DNA of 64,000 bases, taken from positions 1 through 64,000 of the forward strand of contig DUQQ01000109.1 of assembly GCA_012837705.1 (NCBI GenBank), in the 5' to 3' direction. A model generated the notes under the pieces. That model was not told where the DNA came from and did no database searches. It worked only from the letters and a program-made list of their open reading frames with translations. The stretch is from Hydrogenispora sp. GTDB taxonomy: Bacteria > Bacillota > UBA4882 > UBA10575. How positions within the stretch are numbered: the first letter of the stretch is position 1; every line of letters begins with the position of its first letter. This document shows positions 34,784 to 43,792 of the stretch, piece after piece. The position numbers and the translations under genes were made by a program.

Positions 34784-35359
34784 TCACGGTCTACTGATAA
34801 TCCGGCGCACCCGGTGCTCCCAATCGAAAAGAAAATAACAGATCTCACCCGAGGCTGGAAGAGGGCTGGTGGTGGGGAGAAGTGGCGAGCAGATAAACTG
34901 GTTGGTTTCGGTTTGGTCGAGGGGTCGAACTGTAAGCAAGCGGCGTTCCCGGTCAACGGCAAGCACTTCCGCTTCCACCCCAAGATACCAACCATCTACC
35001 AAACGAAGAACTCCTTGGTGGTCAAAGTAAAGACGAGCGGTAAAGTTAAAACCGGGCGCAATGGGCCGCAGGGCATTATTCACCCCAGCCTGACCATTGA
35101 CAAAAACTGCCGCATCATTCAGGGAAAAGGTGCGTTCGCTACGGTCCATTTCGCGTAGGCGGATCCCATCCGTCGTTACGGCGCTGATCTCCCCGGCAAT
35201 ACAGACCAATGGGCCATACTCTTTTGTGTAGAGATGGAGGGTCTGTTCGACCTGGTTACGGTCGGGGAAAAAAAGACCATTTACAGTAGCTTCCGCACGT
35301 AATGCCAAAAATGTTAAAGAGAATAAGATAAGCGTGCCGCATGCAAGCTTCAGTTTCAT
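34784..35359 (-). CDS. Exported protein with two beta-rich repeats, unknown function
   Basis: I do not recognise a named family. The 191-residue product has a signal peptide (MKLKLACGTLILFSLTFLAL, then RAEA). The rest shows two similar beta-rich units, GEISAVTTDGIRLRE to GVLRLVDG and AEVLAVDRERRLLTV to HRVRRI. Each has a G/A-x-V-x-x-V start, a central PG-type turn and a short closing strand. The layout recalls DUF5666-like repeats, but that is a guess. GGGGTGG precedes the ATG at 35359. It is third in line after the peptidase-propeller and Omp85-like genes, which suggests a periplasmic role in the same process. Confidence 0.7.
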   Translation of the reverse strand: MKLKLACGTLILFSLTFLALRAEATVNGLFFPDRNQVEQTLHLYTKEYGPLVCIAGEISAVTTDGIRLREMDRSERTFSLNDAAVFVNGQAGVNNALRPIAPGFNFTARLYFDHQGVLRLVDGWYLGVEAEVLAVDRERRLLTVRPLDQTETNQFICSPLLPTTSPLPASGEICYFLFDWEHRVRRIISRP

Positions 35360-35563
35360 CGCTAACCACCCCTTATTCCCATTTTCGGCCAAAATAAGGG
35401 GGGTTATACCTCACCCGGTGAATTATCTTACGCCATCCGTAACAGACTGGTTCAGTTGTTACTTCCGAAAATTATTAGTCGGCCCTTTAATAATTTGTGG
35501 TTTTTCCTAGCAATGGCAATGGGGCTGCTGGAAGTGACTTGGTTGCCGCGGAAGCAGCTCCTC

Positions 35564-36682
35564 TTAAAAGACTTCCCCCAAACTAAAGTGCCAACGCGGT
35601 TTCCCGTCTTCGGTATTGAGCGGGATCGCGTAGTCAAAACCAATGTTTAGCCCAGCCAAGAAAAACCGAAAACCGAAACCCACTCCCACGGAAGGATTAT
35701 CCGAAATACGCTGGTTACCATCCCAGACCCAGGCTGCATCAGCAAAAGCGCCAAGGGAAAAAGCGACGCTCCGACGCTGTTGGTAAGAACGCGGCCACGC
35801 CAGGAAGCGTAATTCCAAATTAGTGAGGACAAAGCCATCTCCCCGGTAACGATAGGCCGGGTAACCCCGGAGTACGCTATCAGCCAACGCACCTAAAAGC
35901 CCCTGGTTGGTTAGGGTGCCTAAACTACTGATACTCACTTGTTGAATTCCACCAAGGGCAAATCCACGGTGGGCCGGGTAACTCCCCCATATTTTTCCGG
36001 TCCGGCCGCTGAGGATCAAAGAAGTACGCTCTCCCGACCAGTAGCGCCGGTAATCCCCTTCCACCTTAATATTTTTGTAATCGGTACCGAAGAACGGATA
36101 CGCCCCGCCTAAACTGAAGTACCGCCGGGCGCCCACTTGCCGCAGAAAAGAAAAATCATCATGGGTTAGGGTCGCCTCTACTCCGAACAGCGAAGCGTCA
36201 TCCACCGGATAACGGAAGTCATTTAAGGGGTAAAAATCCTCCAACTGCATCCTCAGGTCTAAACGGTCTTCATTGGTAAAATGACGGCTGGCCAGTAAAC
36301 TGATGCCCGTCTGCTGCTCCCAAAAACCGAGGCCCCAGGGGAGGCCGGTGTAGACCGGCATTTCGTAAAAGTTCAGCCCGTATGACCAGTAGGGAGCATG
36401 GTAGGTATAGCCTACAACCAGGTTGATCCGCTCCTCCCCTTGTGCAAAAAGGACAAAATCCAACTCTTGATCCCGGAGGATGCTGCTCATCTTACCATAA
36501 GTCGCAGCGTGAAAAGAACCATCGTACATGATAAACGGGATAAAATACTCCAGCTCCAACTGCGAACGGTACTCTTCATATTCCATTGGCACATCAGCTT
36601 TAGCTTGGGCGGCACCAACAACGAAAAAAAGAAGAACCAGCAGCAAACAGGAAGAGCGCCACCGGTAGGTCTGATTGTCCAT
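35564..36682 (-). CDS. Omp85/BamA-like outer-membrane beta-barrel
   Basis: A 372-residue protein with signal peptide (SCLLLVLLFFVVGAAQAKA) and alternating-polarity strands to the end, closing in FSLGEVF with terminal Phe. The barrel part has GFALGGIQQVS, then VLRGYPAYRYRGDGFVL, like the conserved G-G and (V/L)RGY/F segments of the Omp85/surface-antigen barrel, and a GVGFGFRFF strand. No POTRA domains are present. It starts one base after the upstream stop (TAA-G-ATG) with GGGAGG inside that gene. The tight coupling to the peptidase-propeller suggests that the two form one unit that in other bacteria may be a single polypeptide. Confidence 0.75.
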   Translation of the reverse strand: MDNQTYRWRSSCLLLVLLFFVVGAAQAKADVPMEYEEYRSQLELEYFIPFIMYDGSFHAATYGKMSSILRDQELDFVLFAQGEERINLVVGYTYHAPYWSYGLNFYEMPVYTGLPWGLGFWEQQTGISLLASRHFTNEDRLDLRMQLEDFYPLNDFRYPVDDASLFGVEATLTHDDFSFLRQVGARRYFSLGGAYPFFGTDYKNIKVEGDYRRYWSGERTSLILSGRTGKIWGSYPAHRGFALGGIQQVSISSLGTLTNQGLLGALADSVLRGYPAYRYRGDGFVLTNLELRFLAWPRSYQQRRSVAFSLGAFADAAWVWDGNQRISDNPSVGVGFGFRFFLAGLNIGFDYAIPLNTEDGKPRWHFSLGEVF

Positions 36683-36683
36683 C

Positions 36684-38351
36684 TTATTTGTCCTCCCCTG
36701 GTTGGTAACGATAAAGCTCAAAACGGCGGTCATTATAAAGGGTGACCAGAAAATCCTCGGTGGTCGGCACGAACTCGAGAACCGTTTCCTGGTAAGGCCA
36801 GAGGTGAGTTGTAATCCCGTACTCTAAATCAACAGCGGCCATCCGGTAATAGCCCCGCTGCCCTGTAATACAATATAGGTCCCCCGTAGGACTCCAGACC
36901 GGATTACGGTGGTGTTCGGCCGTCCGGGTCAGCATCCGGATCTTTTTGCCGTCCCAGAGGTAAAGTTGATCATATAATTCGCGGGGGGAGACAAACGCCA
37001 GTTGCTGGCCGTCGGGGGACCAAGCCGGGTCGGTCTCGTCGGCTTCGCTATCGGCAATTACTTCCAAAAGCCGCCCCTCCAGGTCAATCAGGAAAAGGTC
37101 GGCATCACCTTTTATATTCGCAACCACGACCAACCGGTCCCCTTCCGGGGACCAGGCCACGCCAATGGGGTTTGTTACCTCCAATTCCAGTGCCGTCTCC
37201 ACACCCGAAACCAAATCTAACCGGTAAAGTCGCCGGTCGCCCTCATCGTCAGAGAGAAAAACGAGCTGCCGTCCGTCGGGCGCCACGTCATAAGCAAAGA
37301 CGCTTCGGTCGGTTAAGTTCTGGACCTGGTCACCATCGGCCTGGAATAGATCGTACAGCCGCCCATTGCAGTTGGAGAGGAAGAAAACTTCTCCGCCCGG
37401 ACCAATCTTGACCATCGACTGGTCGCGGTAGTCGGGAAACAGCGGTTCCGTCTCCTCCGTATAAGGGGGCGCTTCTGCTCCCGCCTGGTAAATTTGGGGT
37501 AACTCCTCCCGCCAATCCTTCCACAGTTCCAGGCGCGTCCGGCCGAATAGTTTTTGAAAGGTCTGGTCCCGGTGCCCTTCCTTTACCACCGCCTCCAGCA
37601 TCGCAAACAACTGCTCACGGCCGTATTTTCGGGCAATATAATCCACCAAGGACCAGGCTTCGGCATAGTGGAGATTACCACTGACCGTCGAGATCTCACT
37701 GAGCGAATCCACTTTATCCCGTAACACCACATCACGGAGGGCAACCTCCCGGATAGGATAGCGGGTTTCCGCCGGCATATAGTATTCGGCCAGCCCTTCC
37801 GCAATCCAACCGGGGACGCCACTCCCCGACCCGTACAACAGGTGATCCTTGAAAGGGTGGATCGTGATCAAGTGGGTGACTTCATGGGTTAAAACCCCCC
37901 GCAAATCCCGGTAAGTCGGCTGGCCTATTACGACCAAGCGGTTGACAAGGGTGTGGGCAACCCCTTCGGAGGTTGTTTCGAGCGAGAGTCCACTCGCTTG
38001 CGAATTCCGGTATTCCTTCCGGGAGGCAAAGAGGATCACACGGATTTTTCGGTATGGGTTTAGGGTAAATAAGTTGCGGAAATCAGGATAAACCCGCTCG
38101 AAGGCATCTTCTTCCAAGATGCGGGCGCTACGTTCCGCCAGTTCCTCCAGGCCCTGGTAGAAGAAGATCTCAAAATGGGGGGTCACCAGCTTTCGCCAGC
38201 GCAAAGGACGGGGCAGTGCTTTGACTTGCCCAAAACGGTATTCGGCCCCGGTTTTACTTAACTCCACCGCCGACTGGACGGGGAAAGCTAAAACAAAGCT
38301 GAACAAAAGGAAGCTAATAAAAAAGAGATGGCAACGGCGGTGTTTCTTCAT
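36684..38351 (-). CDS. Secreted MA-type metallopeptidase with TolB-like beta-propeller
   Basis: A 555-residue exported protein. After a signal peptide (FFISFLLFSFVLAFPVQS), residues about 50-270 form a gluzincin-like peptidase: zinc motif LTHEVTHLITI with downstream Glu in WIAEGLAEYYMP. Residues about 290-550 are PD40/TolB-like propeller blades (DVAPDGRQLVFLSDDEGDR, AWSPEGDRLVVVANIKGDAD, AWSPDGQQLAFVSP and VWSPTGDLYCI). GAGGTG precedes the ATG at 38351. The substrate is unknown. The following barrel gene starts one base later, and the pairing suggests handling of proteins at the outer membrane. Confidence 0.82.
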   Translation of the reverse strand: MKKHRRCHLFFISFLLFSFVLAFPVQSAVELSKTGAEYRFGQVKALPRPLRWRKLVTPHFEIFFYQGLEELAERSARILEEDAFERVYPDFRNLFTLNPYRKIRVILFASRKEYRNSQASGLSLETTSEGVAHTLVNRLVVIGQPTYRDLRGVLTHEVTHLITIHPFKDHLLYGSGSGVPGWIAEGLAEYYMPAETRYPIREVALRDVVLRDKVDSLSEISTVSGNLHYAEAWSLVDYIARKYGREQLFAMLEAVVKEGHRDQTFQKLFGRTRLELWKDWREELPQIYQAGAEAPPYTEETEPLFPDYRDQSMVKIGPGGEVFFLSNCNGRLYDLFQADGDQVQNLTDRSVFAYDVAPDGRQLVFLSDDEGDRRLYRLDLVSGVETALELEVTNPIGVAWSPEGDRLVVVANIKGDADLFLIDLEGRLLEVIADSEADETDPAWSPDGQQLAFVSPRELYDQLYLWDGKKIRMLTRTAEHHRNPVWSPTGDLYCITGQRGYYRMAAVDLEYGITTHLWPYQETVLEFVPTTEDFLVTLYNDRRFELYRYQPGEDK

Positions 38352-38453
38352 CCTACACCTCAGCGTTAATATTCTCACGCGATCCTCCTGGTTTGGTTAG
38401 ACTTTTATATGTTTCCATAAAGCAACAGCAATTCCTGCCGGGAAATAAAAACA

Positions 38454-38479
38454 AAAAAAGAGGTTGTTTCCTCTTTTTT
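38454..38479 (-). terminator. Terminator after yabP
   Basis: Stem AAAAAAGAGG with CCTCTTTTTT, loop of six. It works on either strand but lies behind yabP on the minus strand. Confidence 0.8.
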
Positions 38480-38539
38480 CTTTTACGGCCCAGCAACTGT
38501 CGGCCTTGAATCATCACAAAAGGGAATTTATGCCTTCCC

Positions 38540-38821
38540 TCATTTAAAGATTTTGCCTAAAAGACCTCTGCTTTTTTGGCTGAGCGATTCATTACTGTAG
38601 ATGAGGGCGTTAATCTCTCCGCTTAACCCGATTTTGCCCTGTTCCAGATTTAACAGGGTCAAATGGAGATTTTCGCCTTTAATCAATAGTACCCCGGCAG
38701 CGGTCTCCAGTAAGAGTGCGGACGGGTCATAACTGCCCACATTGGTGACCCCATCGAGGGTCAGCTTTTCCCGGTTGACCATCGACAATTGATGGCTGGT
38801 CTTTGTTCCCTTCGGGTCCAT
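38540..38821 (-). CDS. yabP: Spore coat-morphogenesis protein YabP
   Basis: A 93-residue YabP/YqfC-family protein. The pattern HQLSMVNREKLTLDGVTNVGSYDP, read in two parts, plus LIKGENLHLTLLNLEQGKI and ALIYSNESL, is typical of YabP. In Bacillus yabP is transcribed by sigma-E in the mother cell and, with yabQ, is needed for spore cortex formation. yabQ, which usually follows, is not found here. GGAGGG precedes the ATG. It lies behind the SpoIID-like and mazG genes, a partial version of the mazG-hup-yabO-yabP-yabQ cluster. Confidence 0.87.
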   Translation of the reverse strand: MDPKGTKTSHQLSMVNREKLTLDGVTNVGSYDPSALLLETAAGVLLIKGENLHLTLLNLEQGKIGLSGEINALIYSNESLSQKSRGLLGKIFK

Positions 38822-38892
38822 CCTTGCCCTCCTCTGCTCTATAGTTCCTTACCATCATATGAGCAAAGATGGACGATTGGACCAGAAGTCTT

Positions 38893-39852
38893 TCACCATA
38901 ATTTCTGGATCTTCACTTTAGGGTAATAATGCTTGATAATCTCCTCCGGGTTTTTCCCTTTTTTGGCTAGAGCATGGGCCCCCCACTGGCAAAGCCCCAC
39001 CCCATGCCCAAACCCACGGCCGCTCATGGTGATCCCGTCGGCTTCATGCTCGATATCGGTCAACCAAATGGAACGCATTTTTTGTGGATCGATGGCGATC
39101 CGAAAGTCGGCTCCCGGGACCGTAGCTTCGCCACCGGCCCCCGTAAATTTCAGCTCCCGTGCTCGGTGGGACTCTTTACTCCGGGAGGCCACTGCCATCC
39201 GGGAAACGGTACCGATCTCGTGACCGAGTTCGGAAAGGGCGGCCGTAAGCTCCTGGTGGGTGAATTTCTTTTCCCAATATAATTCCTCATCCGGAATCAC
39301 CTCCGCCTCCGGGCAGGAAACCGAGCGCATGTATGGCGGTTCTGGTTCTTTATAGGCTAAACCGTCTTTTGCCAACGCCGTACGCCCACCGCAACTGGCT
39401 GAGAACCACCCTTTCACATACCGCCCGCGGTAGGTCATTACTTGTCCCGCCGTCATCTGCACGGCACGCCGGATCTCCGGCGTAATCGCCTCGGCGTTAT
39501 AAGCCTGGGCTTCTTCTTCATCGGTCGAAATATCGGTATTATGTTGCTCTTTTGTTCCGCCGTCGGCGATAAAATCCATCGTAAAGGTCCGGGCGACAAT
39601 CGCCTGCGCCGCATAGGCCTCCACCGGCCAGTCCGGCTTCATCTCACCGGCCACAACACCGAGGAGATATTCTTCAATCGGCATCGTTTTCGTCTCTTTT
39701 GTCTGGTGGAAATAGACGGAAATCTCCGGTTCCTGGTTGAGTTTCTTCGCCACATTCCCCTCCGCACCGGGACAACCCATTAAAAAAGGAACCAGTAGTA
39801 AATGGGCACAGGCAATCGCAAACAGTTTTCGGGTCCATTTGGGCGGCCACAT
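38893..39852 (-). CDS. SpoIID/LytB-domain lipoprotein
   Basis: A 319-residue exported protein with a lipobox LMGC at residue 27, so probably lipid-anchored. The SpoIID domain is clear: IEEYLLGVVAGEMKPDWPVE, AYAAQAIVARTF, WFSASCGGRTA and the C-terminal GRGFGHGVGLCQWGAHALA. SpoIID is a lytic transglycosylase acting on denuded glycan during engulfment. The catalytic Glu should be the one in AGEMKP. Since SpoIID proper is not usually a lipoprotein, this may be a paralogue. Its place between mazG and yabP supports a sporulation role. GGAGG precedes the ATG. Confidence 0.88.
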   Translation of the reverse strand: MWPPKWTRKLFAIACAHLLLVPFLMGCPGAEGNVAKKLNQEPEISVYFHQTKETKTMPIEEYLLGVVAGEMKPDWPVEAYAAQAIVARTFTMDFIADGGTKEQHNTDISTDEEEAQAYNAEAITPEIRRAVQMTAGQVMTYRGRYVKGWFSASCGGRTALAKDGLAYKEPEPPYMRSVSCPEAEVIPDEELYWEKKFTHQELTAALSELGHEIGTVSRMAVASRSKESHRARELKFTGAGGEATVPGADFRIAIDPQKMRSIWLTDIEHEADGITMSGRGFGHGVGLCQWGAHALAKKGKNPEEIIKHYYPKVKIQKLW

Positions 39853-39924
39853 CTTAATTCCTCCCCTTCTATAGGTTCTAGCATTAACTTAACCGAAGGG
39901 CAGAGGATTATGCAGGGTCACCCC

Positions 39925-40719
39925 TTACCGCCGTTTCTTTTCTTCCTCCCAAAGCTGATCCATTTCCTCCAGAGTAAGGGTGGAAAGTTCCTGCCCCTGC
40001 GCGGCCGCCCGTTCTTCGATATAGCGAAAGCGGCGGACAAACTTATCGGTACTCCGCAGCAGAGCCAGTTCTGGTCGGATCTTAAGAAAACGGGCCAAGT
40101 TAACCAAGGAAAAAAGGAGATCGCCGAATTCTTCTTCCAATTTTCGCTGGTCCGCTTCGCTCTTCACACCGGCTTCCCAGACGGCGACCAGTTCTTCCGC
40201 TTCCTCTTTCACCTTAGCAAGCGGTCCCCGCACCTCGGACCAATCAAAACCGACCCGGGCGGCTTTCGTTTGTACCTTCTCCGCGCGCATTAAAGCCGGA
40301 AAAGTGGTCGGCACCCCCGAAAGGGCGGAACAGGGTACTTCCGCTTTCTCCCGCGCCTTGATCTCTTCCCAGTTGGCAACCGCCGCTTCAGCTCCAGTCT
40401 CCTCCGGAGTGGCGAAGACGTGGGGATGACGGCGGAGCAGTTTGGCATTGAGCTCCGCAAGGACATCAGCCAGGGTGAAGAGCCCGCTCTCCGCGGCCAA
40501 CTGCGCATGAAAGACCACCTGTAGCAAAAGGTCGCCTAGTTCTTCGCGGAGATGGGCCGGGGATTCCTCCTCCAACGCTTCTAAAACTTCATAGGCCTCT
40601 TCCAGTAAATAAGGCCTTAAAGACCGATGGGTCTGTTCCCGATCCCAAGGACAACCCCGGTCGCTTCTTAAAGTACGCATGATCTCTTCTAACCGTTCTA
40701 ACTCTTGGCCGCTGCTCAT
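39925..40719 (-). CDS. mazG: Nucleoside triphosphate pyrophosphohydrolase MazG
   Basis: A 264-residue tandem MazG protein that hydrolyses NTPs to NMPs and pyrophosphate. The first domain has CPWDREQTHRSLRPYLLEE and EEAYEVLEALE with EELGDLLLQVVFH. The second has KEEAEELVAVWE and EEEFGDLLFSLVNLARF. In Bacillus the same domain is the C-terminal half of YabN, which has an N-terminal methylase domain missing here. AAGGAG precedes the ATG. It is first of the mazG-spoIID-yabP group. Confidence 0.93.
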   Translation of the reverse strand: MSSGQELERLEEIMRTLRSDRGCPWDREQTHRSLRPYLLEEAYEVLEALEEESPAHLREELGDLLLQVVFHAQLAAESGLFTLADVLAELNAKLLRRHPHVFATPEETGAEAAVANWEEIKAREKAEVPCSALSGVPTTFPALMRAEKVQTKAARVGFDWSEVRGPLAKVKEEAEELVAVWEAGVKSEADQRKLEEEFGDLLFSLVNLARFLKIRPELALLRSTDKFVRRFRYIEERAAAQGQELSTLTLEEMDQLWEEEKKRR

Positions 40720-40911
40720 GATCTTCTCTCCTTCGTTTCCGGAATTCTACGCCTGGACTTTTTCCATTACCGATCAAAGCGCAAGCTTGGATAGTATCCC
40801 CCCGCTCGCTTGCCTCATAGCCGTCCAGATCCGTTGTTTTCTTTTGTTACGTGACTGTTAAGCCGGAAGTTGCCAACCGGCCCGAATTTCGAACCAAAAT
40901 TAAAAATCCAT

Positions 40912-40941
40912 GTATACCGCCCCCCCAAACTACATAAGATA
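40912..40941 (+). promoter_or_regulatory. Possible forespore promoter of yyaC
   Basis: GTATA (40912-40916), 16 bases, then CATAAGATA, about 40 bases before the yyaC start. The first box fits a sigma-F/sigma-G -35 region, but the second box fits only loosely. Confidence 0.3.
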
Positions 40942-40980
40942 CAATGTGTTAATTTTTACCGGAAAGGTGGAGGGGTAAGT

Positions 40981-41619
40981 TTGTTCTTTTCTCTCGCGCG
41001 AAAATCCGCCAATTTGCAACCATTACTGCCATATCGCATCGATAGTAACAATGGTCAAGCGGCGCAATTATGTACGGAACGCCTTCAAAGGTCCTTTACC
41101 CATATGTGCGCAAAAAATTCATCCTGTGTTCTTTTGTGTATCGGCACCGACCGCTCAACGGGAGACAGTTTGGGTCCTTTGGTCGGGACTAAAGTCGAAG
41201 ACCACCTTCCCCCTCAGGTTACGGTCTACGGTACGCTGGACCGTCCCGTACATGCGGTAAACCTCGAAGCAACGATCAAAGAAATCGAAGAAAACTTTAC
41301 AAACCCCTTTATTATCGCCGTTGACGCCTGCTTAGGACGGACCGAAAGCATTGGCTACATTAACATTAAACCCGGCCCTCTATATCCTGGGACGGGTGTA
41401 AATAAACATCTGCCCGCAGTGGGGCAGATGCATATCGTCGGCGTTGTAAATGTCGGTGGCTTCATGGAGTATCTTGTCCTCCAAAACACCCGCTTAAGCC
41501 TTGTCATGCGGATGGCGGAGGTGATCAGCACCGGACTGATCAACAGTTTTCGCGGTTTTTTTCAACAACAAAAGGCGACTCAGCCGGAAAACACCCTACT
41601 TTCGGCCCGGACTAAATAG
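40981..41619 (+). CDS. yyaC: Spore protein YyaC (putative protease)
   Basis: A 212-residue protein of the YyaC family, related to the germination protease and hydrogenase-maturation peptidase fold. Typical segments are LLCIGTDRSTGDSLGPLVG, YGTLDRPVHAVNL, FIIAVDACLGR and VGVVNVGGFMEYLVLQNTR. In Bacillus it is made during sporulation. The frame is open far upstream, but GGAGGGG at 40969-40975 points to the TTG at 40981. The N-terminal 30 residues are poorly conserved. The 3' end overlaps the convergent ROK gene by 24 bases. Confidence 0.88.
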   Translation: MFFSLARKSANLQPLLPYRIDSNNGQAAQLCTERLQRSFTHMCAKNSSCVLLCIGTDRSTGDSLGPLVGTKVEDHLPPQVTVYGTLDRPVHAVNLEATIKEIEENFTNPFIIAVDACLGRTESIGYINIKPGPLYPGTGVNKHLPAVGQMHIVGVVNVGGFMEYLVLQNTRLSLVMRMAEVISTGLINSFRGFFQQQKATQPENTLLSARTK

Positions 41620-42591
41620 GCTGACTAAAGCCCTTTTCTCCGGCGGGAAACCTAGGAGCGCCGCCCCGACAATCCCCGCATCATTGCCGAGAAGAGCTAA
41701 TCGTAACTCCGCTGTGGGGACCCCGGCTTGACCGTAACACTCCCGTGCTACTTTCTCCTTCAGGGGAACCAAGAGATTCTCGCCTTCTTTCGAAACCCCA
41801 CCACCAATAACGATCACTTCAGGTTGAAAGATATTGATGATATTGCCGACACCAACCGCCAAGTAATCCAGGTACGTGTCGACCACCTCTGCGGCAACCG
41901 CATCACCTTGCTTGGCGGCATCAAAGGGGGTCTTCGCCGAGATTTTACTTAAGTCCCCGTTTACCATCGTATAGAGTAAAGATTCGGGCGCTTTAGCCGC
42001 CGCTTCCTGGGCCATCTCAACCAAGCCCCGCGCTGACGCATATGCTTCCCAGCAACCTTTCCGGCTACAGGTGCATAATTTTCCGCCCGCCGCAATTACC
42101 ATGTGGCCTAACTCGGAACCAGCATTGTTAAATCCGCTATAGATGTTATGATCGATGATGACGCCACCGCCGATCCCGGTCCCCAGCGTGACCGTGACCG
42201 AGTGACGGACCCCACCGGCCGCCCCGAGCAAACCTTCGGCCAGGGCGGCGCAGTTGGCATCATTATCAACATAAACCGGTAATGGCAGGTACTTTTGCAG
42301 TTCGGCACGGACCGGAACGTTACGAAAACCTAGATTATTATTATAAATTATGACGCCATTCTCCACGTCGGGAGCACCCGGCGAACCAACCCCAATACTG
42401 CTAATCTGGTCTAGACCAACCCCGGCTTTGGCCGCTACCTCCTGCGCAAGTTCGGCCATGTCCTTCAGGATCATTGTGGCGCTACGCTCTCTTCCAGTTG
42501 GGGCATTTCCACGCTCAACGATTTCTCCCTCTTCATTCACCAACCCGATGGCAATATTGGTACCCCCCAAATCAATCCCCAAATAATACAT
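41596..42591 (-). CDS. ROK-family sugar kinase (glucokinase-like)
   Basis: A 331-residue cytosolic kinase. It has the phosphate-1 motif GIDLGGTNIAIGL, sugar-binding DNDANCAALAE, the ROK zinc motif around CTCSRKGCWEAYAS, and GTGIGGGVIIDH. Glucose is the most likely substrate (Firmicute glucokinases of this type), but other hexoses are possible. It follows the UgpC/MsmX gene after a terminator. The 3' end overlaps yyaC on the opposite strand. Confidence 0.9.
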   Translation of the reverse strand: MYYLGIDLGGTNIAIGLVNEEGEIVERGNAPTGRERSATMILKDMAELAQEVAAKAGVGLDQISSIGVGSPGAPDVENGVIIYNNNLGFRNVPVRAELQKYLPLPVYVDNDANCAALAEGLLGAAGGVRHSVTVTLGTGIGGGVIIDHNIYSGFNNAGSELGHMVIAAGGKLCTCSRKGCWEAYASARGLVEMAQEAAAKAPESLLYTMVNGDLSKISAKTPFDAAKQGDAVAAEVVDTYLDYLAVGVGNIINIFQPEVIVIGGGVSKEGENLLVPLKEKVARECYGQAGVPTAELRLALLGNDAGIVGAALLGFPPEKRALVSLFSPGRK

Positions 42592-42639
42592 GGTTACCTC
42601 CCCTTCTGCGAACGCCTATTAATGTCAGGATAATTTAAA

Positions 42640-42668
42640 TAATCCCTCACCGCAGCGATGAGGGATTA
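42640..42668 (-). terminator. Terminator after the UgpC/MsmX gene
   Basis: Stem TAATCCCTCA with TGAGGGATTA (10 bp, 9-base loop), followed on the minus strand by TTTAAATT. It lies about 20 bases after the stop codon and before the ROK gene. Confidence 0.65.
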
Positions 42669-42688
42669 CTGAGGTCAACTTATTTCCC

Positions 42689-43792
42689 TTAGGGAATGGC
42701 TTTCTCGGTTTCTTTATCAAAGAGGTGGATTTTCTGGGTATTAAAGACCAGTTGATGTTGTTCCCCATCAACCGCTTTGGTGTGGGCATCTACCCGGGCG
42801 GTGAAGCTATGCGCACCATTGGAGACCCAGAGATAGGTTTCGGACCCGATCAGTTCGCTAACGTCAACGGTCGCGACAACCACATCTTCCTCTTTCGCAT
42901 TGGGAACATCGGCGAGCTCATTGATGTTCTCCGGACGAATTCCGAAGATGATCTCTTTATCCACATACATGTTGGCCGTTTTGAATTTACCTTCGGGGAT
43001 ATAAATCTTGAAGGTGTCGAAATCCACATATAACCGGTCATTTTCTTGCCGGAGAATACCCTCCAAGAAGTTCATCGGTGGTGTTCCGATAAAGCCCGCC
43101 ACAAATACGTTATTCGGATGGTCGTAAATGTCGAGCGGACGACCGACTTGCTGGATCACGCCATCTTTCATAACCACAATCCGGTCACCCATGGTCATGG
43201 CTTCAATCTGGTCGTGGGTCACATAGATGATGGTGGTTTGTAGACGGTTATGTAGTTTTTGCAGTTCCGCGCGCATCTGAACCCGTAGTTTGGCGTCGAG
43301 GTTGGAAAGGGGCTCATCCATCAAGAAGACTTTCGGCTCACGGACAATAGCCCGGCCCAACGCTACCCTTTGCCGCTGACCACCGGAGAGTGCCTTCGGC
43401 CGGCGGTCAAGAAGGCTTTCAATACCAAGAATTTTTGCTGCTTCCTTCACCCGACGGTCGATCTCCGCTTTCGGGAATTTCCGCAGTTTCAAGCCGAAAG
43501 CCATGTTGTTGTAAACATCCATATGCGGATAGAGGGCGTAGTTCTGGAAGACCATCGCGATATCCCGGTCTTTCGGCGCCACATCGTTCACCAGCGTGTC
43601 ACCGATATAAATATTACCAGAACTTGCTTCTTCAAGACCAGCTACACACCGTAAAGAAGTGGTCTTACCGCAACCGGAGGGACCAACCAAAACCACAAAC
43701 TCTTTATCCTTGATCTCTAAGTTAAAATCGTTAACAGCAACGACACCGTTGGGGAATTTTTTGTAAACGTGTTCAAAAACTACCTTTGCCAC
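42689..43792 (-). CDS. Sugar ABC importer ATPase (UgpC/MsmX type)
   Basis: A 367-residue CUT1-type ATPase. Walker A GPSGCGKTTSLR, signature LSGGQRQRVALGRAI, Walker B VFLMDEPLSNLDAKLR, and switch VTHDQIEAMTMGDR are all present. C-terminal OB/TOBE regulatory domains follow (FGIRPENI). In Firmicutes MsmX is a shared ATPase that energises several oligosaccharide importers whose permease operons lack one. No permease or binding protein is nearby, which fits that role. GGGAGGT precedes the ATG. It has a long leader of over 350 bases without a recognised element. Confidence 0.93.
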   Translation of the reverse strand: MAKVVFEHVYKKFPNGVVAVNDFNLEIKDKEFVVLVGPSGCGKTTSLRCVAGLEEASSGNIYIGDTLVNDVAPKDRDIAMVFQNYALYPHMDVYNNMAFGLKLRKFPKAEIDRRVKEAAKILGIESLLDRRPKALSGGQRQRVALGRAIVREPKVFLMDEPLSNLDAKLRVQMRAELQKLHNRLQTTIIYVTHDQIEAMTMGDRIVVMKDGVIQQVGRPLDIYDHPNNVFVAGFIGTPPMNFLEGILRQENDRLYVDFDTFKIYIPEGKFKTANMYVDKEIIFGIRPENINELADVPNAKEEDVVVATVDVSELIGSETYLWVSNGAHSFTARVDAHTKAVDGEQHQLVFNTQKIHLFDKETEKAIP

